From: Komagataeibacter xylinus | Lineage (GTDB): Bacteria; Pseudomonadota; Alphaproteobacteria; Acetobacterales; Acetobacteraceae | Assembly: GCF_004302915.1 (NCBI RefSeq) | Contig: NZ_QQBI01000002.1 | Coordinates: 169,788 to 233,787 of the forward strand | DNA length: 64,000 nucleotides | Direction of reading: 5' to 3' | Shown: piece after piece, positions 15,551-23,029 of the stretch | Numbering within the stretch: the first letter of the stretch is position 1 | How the letters are laid out: each line of letters starts with the position of its first letter | Position numbers and translations under genes: made by a program | The notes under the pieces: model-generated | Told to the model about the DNA's origin: nothing | Database searches by the model: none | Seen by the model: only the letters and a program-made list of their open reading frames with translations

Positions 15551-17224
15551 TCAGCCCTGCTCAGGCAGATCGATTCCATAATCATAGCGCCGCACCGCCT
15601 CCCCCATCCTGGCCATGCCCGCCGGGGCATCCATGGGGGTGAACAGCACCTCGATAAAGTTTACGCCCTTATGGGCCGCCGCCTGGTCCAGCGCGGCTTC
15701 GAGCTCATCCATGCTGACCACCCTGAACGCACGCGGCGCCCGGTCCGGGCCAAAGACCTGCGGCAGGTCGGCATAACGCCAGTTGGCAACGTCGTTATAA
15801 GCCGATTTTGGGCCAAGGATCATGCGCTCGATGGTGTAGCCACCGTTATTGATGAGGAAGATGGTGATATTGGCCTCATGGCGCAGCAGGGTGGAGAGTT
15901 CCTGCACGGTCATCTGAAAGGAGCCATCGCCAATAAACAGCACATGCCGCCGCTCGGGCCGGGCGAGGCACGCGCCAAGGCTGGCGGGCAGAGAATACCC
16001 GATCGCAGCCCATACCGGCTGCACCAGCAGGCTGCACCCTGCCGGCAGGCGCGCATGCAGCATGGCCGTCATGGAGGAGCCGTTATCGGCCACCACCACG
16101 TCAGCCGGTTGCAGGAAGGTTTCGACCCGGCGCCAGAACGGGGCCTGTCCCCAGCCTTCATCCTGCGGCGCGGGCACCGTGGAGGTGGCGGGCGCGGCTG
16201 TCCGCTCGGGCCGCGCCATGCGCACGCTGGCCAGGCGCTGGTGCACGCTGTCAAGCAGGTCGGCAGCCGTAATGCCCTGAATGTTCTCGCCATTACAGTT
16301 CAGGCTGAAGGGCTGTACATCCACCATCGCCCCCGGCGCGATCTGCTGCGAGAAATACCCCGATGTGGAGTCAACGAACCGGACCCCCAGCGCAATCACG
16401 CAATCCGCGGCCTTTACGTAATCCGCAACAGCCGGGGCGGAGGCAGCTCCCCCATACTGCCCCAGCCATTCAGGCCCGGATTCAGGCAGCAGCGTGCGCG
16501 CGGTGGACAGCGCGGCATAGGGAATGCCGAAGGTCGTGCACAGCGCCTGCACGCGTTCGTGCAGGCCATACTGGCGCACCATGGCATCAACCAGCACCAC
16601 GGGCCTGCGGGCCTGGCTGATGCGCCGGACCACCTGCTCCGCAGCACGGGCAAGCAGGCCGGGATCGGACACGGCAGCGACCGTGGGCGGCGGCGGCACA
16701 TCAACCGCAACATAGCAGATATCGGAGGGGAACTGGATATAGACCGGGCGGCGCAGCGCCTGCACGGCCTGCAGCACGCGGTCGGTCTCGGCCACGGCGG
16801 TGGCGGGGTTGAGTCGCGCGCAGGCGACCGTGAACTGCCGGTAGCAGTTCAGCACGTTGTCATAATTGCCATCGGCCAGGGTATGGTGCACCAGCGCGCG
16901 CGACTGGATGGCATGCCACGGCGGCATGCCTGAAATCACGACCAGCGGCACGCCCTCCGCACTCGCCCCCGCCACGGCGGAGAGGCATGACAGATCGCCC
17001 ACCCCGTAGGTGACCAGCACGGCCCCGATGCCCGCCAGCCGCGCATCGCCATCCGCCGCATAGGCCGCATTGAGTTCATTGCAGGTGCCGATGAACTCAA
17101 TGCCCGGCGTGCGCTCGATGAGCTCGAGGAATTCAAGGTTGTAATCACCAGGGACGCCATAGATACGCGAAACACCAAGATGCCGGAGCCGGTCCAGCAG
17201 CATACTACCGATTGATCCGCGCAT
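15551..17224 (-). CDS. Thiamine-diphosphate-dependent 2-oxo-acid decarboxylase (indolepyruvate/pyruvate decarboxylase family)
   Basis: The enzyme should decarboxylate a 2-oxo acid to an aldehyde. The 557 residues keep all family landmarks: VPGDYNLEFLE near 24, Glu50 in CNELN, the His-His pair 113-114 in HHTLADGNYDN, the ThDP-Mg motif GDGS at 432-435 ending in NN 459-460, and the catalytic Glu466 in GGYTIERM. VPGDYNLEFL and the segment after GGYTIERMI resemble indolepyruvate or branched-chain keto-acid decarboxylases more than the Acetobacter/Zymomonas pyruvate decarboxylases I know, so substrate is open. It follows the B12 radical SAM gene by 52 bases in the same direction and is closed by a strong terminator. 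Confidence 0.9.
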   Translation of the reverse strand: MRGSIGSMLLDRLRHLGVSRIYGVPGDYNLEFLELIERTPGIEFIGTCNELNAAYAADGDARLAGIGAVLVTYGVGDLSCLSAVAGASAEGVPLVVISGMPPWHAIQSRALVHHTLADGNYDNVLNCYRQFTVACARLNPATAVAETDRVLQAVQALRRPVYIQFPSDICYVAVDVPPPPTVAAVSDPGLLARAAEQVVRRISQARRPVVLVDAMVRQYGLHERVQALCTTFGIPYAALSTARTLLPESGPEWLGQYGGAASAPAVADYVKAADCVIALGVRFVDSTSGYFSQQIAPGAMVDVQPFSLNCNGENIQGITAADLLDSVHQRLASVRMARPERTAAPATSTVPAPQDEGWGQAPFWRRVETFLQPADVVVADNGSSMTAMLHARLPAGCSLLVQPVWAAIGYSLPASLGACLARPERRHVLFIGDGSFQMTVQELSTLLRHEANITIFLINNGGYTIERMILGPKSAYNDVANWRYADLPQVFGPDRAPRAFRVVSMDELEAALDQAAAHKGVNFIEVLFTPMDAPAGMARMGEAVRRYDYGIDLPEQG

Positions 17225-17276
17225 GCCGTCTTTCCCCTATCTGTTGCCACCTCCGCCGAAATTGGCGGGGGCAAGG

Positions 17277-18617
17277 TCAATAGATATCAAAATCATTGTT
17301 TCCGGTGGATGAAAAGGCCATACGGCGTTCCGTCATGTTCAGGATCCATGATGACATGTCCGAGCGCGTACGCGGGAAGGGCAGGCGATGCACCATGGAG
17401 CGCATGCTGTAGAATTTGCGGTACATGCTCTGGATGCGCTGCTCCATCTGCCCCGGCGTGCAGTTCTTGGGCCAGATATGGCAGACCTGGCCGGGCCAGC
17501 GGTCGATATCCTCGGGGTCGATGATGCGGCCCGCCTTCTTCATCCGCTCGAACAGGGCCGTGCCCTTGGTTGGGGTCAGGATATTGAAATAGGCCGCAGG
17601 CACCTTGTGCGCCTCGAGGAAGGAGAGGGTCGCCTCGTACACATCGGGGTGCTCGTCATCATAGCCGAAGATGAAGTTGAGCGAGTAGCTGATGTCACGC
17701 CGGCGCAGGTTGTCGAACATCTCGCCATAGCGGCTGGCCTTGTTCCATCCCTTCTTCATGCCCTGCAGCATTTCCTCGTCAATGCTCTCGATGCCGATAT
17801 TGACGTGCATGACCCCGCTGCGCCGGGCAAGGTCGAGGAAGTTCGTATCAAGGCACAGGTTGGACGACCACAGCGTAGACCAGCGGATCCTGAGCGGTAC
17901 CAGCCCTTCCATCAGTTCCATGGCGCGGCTTTTCTTGCCGCCGAAATTGCTCTCGCCAAAGAAGAAGTGGCTGCCCTTGTCCTTGATGCGCTCAAGCTCG
18001 GCCACCATCTGGTCGACCGGCCGCCAGCGGAAGCGCCCGCCAAGATAGAACCGCTCAGAACAGAAATCACACACGAACGGGCACCCGCGCGAGGACTGCA
18101 CGGCAAAGGTGCGGAAGGGGCCGAACTTTTTCAGGTCCAGCAGGTCGTAGCGCGGGGGCGGCAGGTCATTGAGTTCCTTGAGCGGCGTGGCGCGGTAGAT
18201 CTTTTGCAGCCGGTCGGCCGCCGCATCCTCGAGCATGGTGCGCCAGATGGGTTCGGCCTCGCCCACGCCCACCGCATCACAATGCTCGGCCGCCTCCTCG
18301 GCATAGAAGAACACGTGCGGGCCACCCATGATGACCTTGACCCCGCGCCTGCGGAACTCGGCGGCAATATCGTATGCGCGGGGGGAATGCAGCGTCCAGG
18401 CGCTGAGTGCGACCACATCGACCGGCACCTCGAAGTTGATGTCCTCCAGCTGCTCGTCAAGCAGGGTGACGGTCCATTCGCGCGGCGTGAGGGCTGCAAG
18501 ATAAGGCAGGGCCAGCGGCACCATCTGCCGCCGCTTGGTCTTGAAAATGGTCCGGTCGGTCTTGGAACGGTAATGCGATGGCTGGATGATCAGCAGCTTG
18601 AGATCTGCCTTGGACAT
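17277..18617 (-). CDS. B12-binding radical SAM protein
   Basis: This is a 446-residue radical SAM enzyme. Residues about 7-140 form a cobalamin-binding-type Rossmann domain (LLIIQPSHY, VDVVALSAWTLHSPRAYDIAAEFRRRGVKVIMGGPHV, GVGEAEPIW) without the DxHxxG motif, as is usual in this class. The [4Fe-4S] motif is Cys179-x3-Cys183-x2-Cys186 in RGCPFVCDFCSE. Downstream are FFFGESNFGG, NIGIESIDEEMLQGMKKGWNK and FNILTPTKGTALFERM. Such proteins usually do C-methylation or ring or carbon rearrangements. The substrate is unknown. It is the first gene of a probable two-gene operon with the 2-oxo-acid decarboxylase. Confidence 0.9.
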   Translation of the reverse strand: MSKADLKLLIIQPSHYRSKTDRTIFKTKRRQMVPLALPYLAALTPREWTVTLLDEQLEDINFEVPVDVVALSAWTLHSPRAYDIAAEFRRRGVKVIMGGPHVFFYAEEAAEHCDAVGVGEAEPIWRTMLEDAAADRLQKIYRATPLKELNDLPPPRYDLLDLKKFGPFRTFAVQSSRGCPFVCDFCSERFYLGGRFRWRPVDQMVAELERIKDKGSHFFFGESNFGGKKSRAMELMEGLVPLRIRWSTLWSSNLCLDTNFLDLARRSGVMHVNIGIESIDEEMLQGMKKGWNKASRYGEMFDNLRRRDISYSLNFIFGYDDEHPDVYEATLSFLEAHKVPAAYFNILTPTKGTALFERMKKAGRIIDPEDIDRWPGQVCHIWPKNCTPGQMEQRIQSMYRKFYSMRSMVHRLPFPRTRSDMSSWILNMTERRMAFSSTGNNDFDIY

Positions 18618-18915
18618 GCTTCAACTCCATGGACCGGGACGTGAAGGAAAATGCTTGATAAATAACTGTCAGGCATATCGTACGGTTTTTGTCCCACATG
18701 TCCACCACGCACAGTAAACACGATTATATTCAGGCGCGGCCATATAGAGCATTCATATTTCATATATCAAAAATTTGCATGATTATTTATTGAACAGATT
18801 TTTTATTACTTATTTATTATTTATTTTGTTTTTCTTACTACAAACCATAAGGCCGCAACTTCAAACCAGCCACATATCAGGTTTAAGCCTGCTGCATGCC
18901 TGCGGCCCCTGCATG
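18618..18915. promoter_or_regulatory. AT-rich region upstream of the radical SAM operon
   Basis: No gene is seen. Bases 18715-18850 are strikingly AT-rich compared with the window (TTATTTATTATTTATTTTG). This should contain the promoter of the leftward radical SAM-decarboxylase operon. Confidence 0.4.
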
Positions 18916-18946
18916 CAAACAGGCCCGCTCCTTGCGGAACGGGCCC
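18916..18946 (-). terminator. Terminator of the Imm33-like gene
   Basis: On the minus strand GGCCCGTTCC-GCAA-GGAGCGGGCC forms a 10-pair stem with one mismatch and a GCAA tetraloop, followed by TGTTTG. It lies about 20 bases past the stop of the Imm33-like gene. The T tail is short. Confidence 0.6.
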
Positions 18947-18964
18947 CTGCAATGTCACCCGATT

Positions 18965-19240
18965 TCAGGGTACGCGTTGATCCACAACATCCCCGTAACC
19001 TTCGGCAATCAGGAATCGCCAGCCGGGCGACAGGCCCAGATAGGGGATGACCAGCGCGCACCAGTTGCCAATGTGGCTGGTATGGAGCGGCACGAAAAAA
19101 TTGACATCGTCCGAAGTCTCCTCGCCTGCCCATATGTACCAGCCGCCCGTGCCATTTTCAGGTTCAAGGCGCACGCCGTTTATGGGCCGCAGGCTGTCCT
19201 GACATTGCAGGCAATGCCCGGCTTCAGGTGCCGTCCACAA
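18965..19240 (-). CDS. Imm33/DUF2185-like small protein
   Basis: The 91-residue product carries a pattern I associate with the Imm33 (DUF2185) domain: an N-terminal CLQC pair, RLEPENGTGGWYIWAGEETSDD, NFFVPLHTSHI, and a C-terminal PYLGLSPGWRFLIAEGYGDV. Imm33 proteins are found among immunity proteins to polymorphic toxins, and also alone. The start is a TTG at 19238-19240, with a stop (TGA) upstream in frame and no ATG between, which is weak. The C terminus reads GYGDVVDQRVP where family members often continue DVWYD. No toxin gene is adjacent. Either an orphan or an eroding gene is possible. Confidence 0.65.
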   Translation of the reverse strand: MWTAPEAGHCLQCQDSLRPINGVRLEPENGTGGWYIWAGEETSDDVNFFVPLHTSHIGNWCALVIPYLGLSPGWRFLIAEGYGDVVDQRVP

Positions 19241-19319
19241 TCCAGATAGGGCACCTTGAAGCGTGTGCAGGTTTAGGCCTGGATGGCCTCATAAAGGTGA
19301 ACCGCCATGGCGGCTCCCT

Positions 19320-20471
19320 TCAACCGATTTCACGCACGGCGCCATAGATGTGGTACAGCGAGCTCGCGGGCATGTAGCCATCAAGCGGCGTGCCATCCGC
19401 CCCCAGCCGGTCAAACCAGCCGCCGCGCAACCCGGGCGGCACATAGGCGCGTGCAAAACGGGCGCAGGCCGGGGCCAGCAGGTCCTGTGCCCCGCCATCG
19501 CCCCCTGCGGCGCGGCGGGCGAGCTGGCGGATGAATTCGGTCTGCTGCCAGATGCGCGTCGTGGCTTCGAGCGGCGCGCCGTGATCGGTCACCGCATCGC
19601 ACACGGCCAGCGTGCCAGGGCAGACGCCATGGCGCATGCCAAACGCATGCAACCGCGCCGAGGCATGCATGAAGGGCGAGTCCGCCCCCTCCCCCGCAAG
19701 GCGTGCATATTCCGCCAGCAGCCAGGCCCATTCAAACACATGGCCCGGCTCGGTCCGGTTCTGCCCCGGCGGCGCGCTCGGCTGCCACAGCGGCGTGAAC
19801 AGTTCGCCCACGGCACCGCCGGGCAGCATGAAATGCCGCATGCCCAGCACCGCAAGGGCGCGGGCGTGATCGAGATACATCTCCCCGCCACCCACCTCGG
19901 CCAGCGCGAGGAAGGCTTCAAGCAGGTGCATGTGCGGGTTCTGGCGGCGAAAGCCATCCTGCCCCGGCACGGTATCAAGATAGCCGCCGGGCTGCGGCGT
20001 GCCGAACAGGGTGGTTATTTCATCCACCGTCTGCCGTGCCGTCTCCAGCCACGTCCGCTCGCCCGAAAGCCTGTATGACCACGCGCAGGCATAAAGAATG
20101 AAGGCATGGGCATACAGGTCGCGCCGCGTATCGGCCAAGGCGCCATCGGGGCCAAGCGAAAAGACCCAGCCTGGCGCGCCATCCGCCCGCCAGTACCCTT
20201 TACGCACCTGCGCCATGCAGGCCAGCGCCGTGGCGCCGGCAGAACTATGGCCATCATCGGCGGCCCGCACATAGGTCGCGATCTGGCGGGCCTGCACCAT
20301 AAGCCGCAGGGCGGGCGGGTTGCATGGCGCCGCGTCAAAGCCCAGCCGCTCATGAAACAGCTTGCGCACGGGGTCGAACCCCGCCTCGATCCATAACGGC
20401 AGGGCGGCCTGCGCCATCCAGTCGCGCAATGCCCCAAAGGGTTGTGCGCCCACGGGCTGCTGCTCACCCAT
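19320..20471 (-). CDS. AGE family epimerase/isomerase (N-acylglucosamine 2-epimerase-like)
   Basis: The 383-residue protein has the alpha6/alpha6 barrel signature of the AGE family: HAFILYACAWSYRLSGE, QNPHMHLLEAFLAL, EPGHVFEWAWLLAEY and WQQTEFIRQLA, which carry the conserved catalytic histidines. Members interconvert mannose and fructose, mannose-6-phosphate and fructose-6-phosphate, or epimerise N-acylglucosamine. The start at 20471 overlaps the hldE stop by eight bases (ATGGGTGA), so the pair is translationally coupled. That suggests a role in supplying a sugar phosphate for surface polysaccharide or heptose metabolism. Confidence 0.85.
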   Translation of the reverse strand: MGEQQPVGAQPFGALRDWMAQAALPLWIEAGFDPVRKLFHERLGFDAAPCNPPALRLMVQARQIATYVRAADDGHSSAGATALACMAQVRKGYWRADGAPGWVFSLGPDGALADTRRDLYAHAFILYACAWSYRLSGERTWLETARQTVDEITTLFGTPQPGGYLDTVPGQDGFRRQNPHMHLLEAFLALAEVGGGEMYLDHARALAVLGMRHFMLPGGAVGELFTPLWQPSAPPGQNRTEPGHVFEWAWLLAEYARLAGEGADSPFMHASARLHAFGMRHGVCPGTLAVCDAVTDHGAPLEATTRIWQQTEFIRQLARRAAGGDGGAQDLLAPACARFARAYVPPGLRGGWFDRLGADGTPLDGYMPASSLYHIYGAVREIG

Positions 20472-21909
20472 TGGCCGGACCCGCGCCTGCGCGCTGCACC
20501 AGCGATGTGGTCGAACGCCCATCAATCAGGTCAATCAGGGCCACGCGACCGCCATAACCACGCACGAAGGGCGCGCCCACCACCTGCTCTTCCGTATAGT
20601 CCGCGCCCTTGACCAGCACATCGGGGCGCAGGGCCCTGATGGCCTCGATGGGCGTTTCCTCATCAAACAGCACCACAAGGTCGACATCACGCAGGGCGCC
20701 GAGCACGGTGGCCCGGGCCAGTTCATCCTGCACGGGGCGCGACGGTCCCTTGAGGGCTGCCACCGAGCGGTCGGTATTAAGTGCCACCACCAGCCTGTCG
20801 CCCTGCCGGGCCGCACCACGCAGCAGGGCGATATGGCCGGGGTGCAGCAGGTCGAAACAGCCATTGGTGAACACGATGCGCGCGCCATGGCGCCGCCAGT
20901 CCGCCACGATGCGCGTAGCCTCGCCCAGGCTGACAAGGTTGCCGTGGCCCGTGGTTTCCCCGTTAAGGGCGTGCTGCAGTTCATGGCGCGAGACCGTGGC
21001 CGTGCCGTGCTTGCTGACCGAGATCGCCGCCGCCGTGGTAGCGATGACCACCGCCGTCTCGAGCGGCAGCCCGGCAGAGAGCATGGTGGCGATGGTGGCC
21101 ACCACCGTATCCCCCGCGCCGCACACATCAAACACTTCCGAGCGCTGGGCCGAGACATGCCGCACGGTGCCTGCCTGCTGCCACAGCGACATGCCCTGCT
21201 CGGAGCGCGTGACCAGCACGTCACCGCCAAACTGGCTGCCCGCTGCGCGCGCCGCCGCCTCCACCTGCGCATCGGTGTCGGTGGGCAGGAAGGTGGCGCG
21301 GCTGATCTCGGCGCGGTTGGGCGTAATCAGCGCCGCCCCTGCGTAAATGCCGAATGTCGGGCGCTTGGGGTCCACGATCACGGGCACGCTGGCTGCGGCC
21401 GCCCGCGCCATGATGCCCCGTATCACCTCATCCGACAGCACGCCCTTGGCGTAATCCGAACACACCAGCACCCGCGCGCCCGGCAGGGCCGCATCAACGG
21501 CGGCGAGCAGGCGGGCATTGGTTTCGGCGCTGAAGGGGGCGAGAATTTCCTCATCAATGCGGATGATCTGCTGCTGCCCACCAAGGATGCGGGTCTTGGT
21601 GATGGTGGTCCATGCGGGGTCGATCACCCATCCGCCCGTGTCGATGCCGGGCCACGCGGCCAGTTTTTCACGCAGGGTGTGGGCCGCGCCATCAGCACCC
21701 GCCACCCCGATCAGGCTGACCGGGGCGCCAAGGGCTGCCGCGTTGGCCGCGACATTGGCAGCGCCCCCCGGCGTTGCGTGCTCGCGCGCATGCAGCAGCA
21801 CGGGCACCGGGGCCTCGGGCGAGATCCGGTTGACCGAGCCGGTAATATAGCGGTCCAGCAGAAGATCACCCACGACAATAATCCGGCCGGGTGTGAGTGT
21901 ATCAATCAT
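20464..21909 (-). CDS. hldE: Bifunctional heptose 7-phosphate kinase / heptose 1-phosphate adenylyltransferase HldE
   Basis: HldE carries out two steps to ADP-heptose for lipopolysaccharide core: phosphorylation at C1 and later adenylylation. The 481-residue protein is a fusion. The N-terminal PfkB/ribokinase domain (1 to about 320) has RISPEAPVPVLL, PGGAANVAANAAALG and the kinase motif DVCGAGDTVVAT. The C-terminal nucleotidyltransferase domain has FTNGCFDLLHPGHIALL (HxGH) and LVVALNTDRSVAALKG. The start is taken at the ATG at 21909. An upstream GTG at 21945 would add 12 residues. It is coupled to the AGE-family gene. Confidence 0.95.
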   Translation of the reverse strand: MIDTLTPGRIIVVGDLLLDRYITGSVNRISPEAPVPVLLHAREHATPGGAANVAANAAALGAPVSLIGVAGADGAAHTLREKLAAWPGIDTGGWVIDPAWTTITKTRILGGQQQIIRIDEEILAPFSAETNARLLAAVDAALPGARVLVCSDYAKGVLSDEVIRGIMARAAAASVPVIVDPKRPTFGIYAGAALITPNRAEISRATFLPTDTDAQVEAAARAAGSQFGGDVLVTRSEQGMSLWQQAGTVRHVSAQRSEVFDVCGAGDTVVATIATMLSAGLPLETAVVIATTAAAISVSKHGTATVSRHELQHALNGETTGHGNLVSLGEATRIVADWRRHGARIVFTNGCFDLLHPGHIALLRGAARQGDRLVVALNTDRSVAALKGPSRPVQDELARATVLGALRDVDLVVLFDEETPIEAIRALRPDVLVKGADYTEEQVVGAPFVRGYGGRVALIDLIDGRSTTSLVQRAGAGPANG

Positions 21910-22035
21910 CCATGATCCATCAGGACAGAAAAAAGGCAGGCGCACGCGCTATCGCAGCAATAGGATATGGCGGCGTATCTGTCACGTCGCCCCGGTTGGA
22001 TACGACCTGCCCCCCTGGGCGGATTTCAAAAATGA

Positions 22036-22075
22036 CAAAAGTTTTTGGGTGCCGCCTTTTTTCAAAAACTTTTAT
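22036..22075. repeat. Dispersed hairpin repeat, short form with perfect ends
   Basis: AAAAGTTTTTG at the left and CAAAAACTTTT at the right form an 11-base perfect inverted repeat around GGTGCCGCCTTTTTT. Only half of hairpin 1 remains. It lies 9 bases past the ppsR stop. Confidence 0.8.
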
Positions 22076-22083
22076 CTCACGCC

Positions 22084-22950
22084 TTAAACGGCAGGCAGGA
22101 TGCTGCTGGCGCCGTCATGCTCGAGCATGTCGATGATGGCGGCTGCCGTTTCCTCCACCGAGCGGTGGGTGACATTAATGACCGGCCATTTATGCCGCGT
22201 GCACAGCCGTCGCGCCCAGAGCAGTTCCTCCTGCACGTTGACCGGGTCGATATAGGGCTTGACCGATGTTTCCGACATGCCGGGGGCCGCCATGGAGCGG
22301 CCGGGCAGCATCATGCCCACGCGTGAGCGGCGGATTTCGAGCAGGGTATGCGCATCAATGGTCAGGCCCACCACAAGGCCGGGAAAATGCTCCAGCCCCG
22401 CAGGCAGAGGCGCATGCGGCACGAGTGGAATATTGGCGGCCCTGATGCCCCGGTTGGCCAGATAGAAACAGGTGGGTGTCTTGGATGTGCGCGAGACCCC
22501 CACCAGCACCACCTCCGCGCGGGTCAGGTCGGTTGTCTTCTGCCCGTCATCATGGGCGATGACGTACTGCATTGCATCGATGCGGCGGCGGTAGCTGTCA
22601 TCCATAACGTACTGGCCGCCGGGGTGGCGCTCGGCGGGGATGCCGGTCTGCTGTTCAAGGAAATGGATGGTGCCATCAAGGATGTTCTTGACCTGCACGC
22701 CAAGGCGCGCGCACCCCACCCGCAGCATGGTCTGCAATTCGGGTGATGTGAGCGAGGACAGGACCGGCCCCGGCTCGTGGCTGATCCCGGCCAGCACGCG
22801 GCCAACCTGCATGCGCGTGCGCACGAGGTTCCAGTTACGCAGGGCAAACTCGGCATCCTGGAACTGGGCGCCACAGGCGCGCATGACCGCCTCGAGCGCC
22901 TGTCCCGTCGCCTCGGATACAAGATGCAGGATAATCGGCTTTTCGCTCAT
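22084..22950 (-). CDS. ppsR: PPDK regulatory protein (bifunctional kinase / pyrophosphorylase, DUF299)
   Basis: This family inactivates pyruvate phosphate dikinase or PEP synthase by ADP-dependent phosphorylation of a threonine and reactivates it by phosphorolysis. The chosen start at 22950 (MSEKPIILHLVSEATGQ) is the family start; the longer frame is spurious. The 288-residue protein has the P-loop-like VLVGVSRTSKTPTCFYLANRGIRAANIPLVP and the C-terminal YIDPVNVQEELLWAR and WPVINVTHRSVEETAA. It follows ppdK by about 80 bases on the same strand, the classic regulator-target pair. Confidence 0.95.
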   Translation of the reverse strand: MSEKPIILHLVSEATGQALEAVMRACGAQFQDAEFALRNWNLVRTRMQVGRVLAGISHEPGPVLSSLTSPELQTMLRVGCARLGVQVKNILDGTIHFLEQQTGIPAERHPGGQYVMDDSYRRRIDAMQYVIAHDDGQKTTDLTRAEVVLVGVSRTSKTPTCFYLANRGIRAANIPLVPHAPLPAGLEHFPGLVVGLTIDAHTLLEIRRSRVGMMLPGRSMAAPGMSETSVKPYIDPVNVQEELLWARRLCTRHKWPVINVTHRSVEETAAAIIDMLEHDGASSILPAV

Positions 22951-23029
22951 GGTCCTGCCTGACAGGCGCGCCGCTGCCTGAAGGCAGGCGGACGCGCCAT
23001 TTTTTTCAGTCTCTAGGCCACCACGGGTG

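Noticed and set aside
20362..21915. 517-residue plus-strand frame opposite hldE
   Set aside because: hldE is unmistakable; this frame is rich in His/Gln/Arg/Gly without fold-like hydrophobic pattern.
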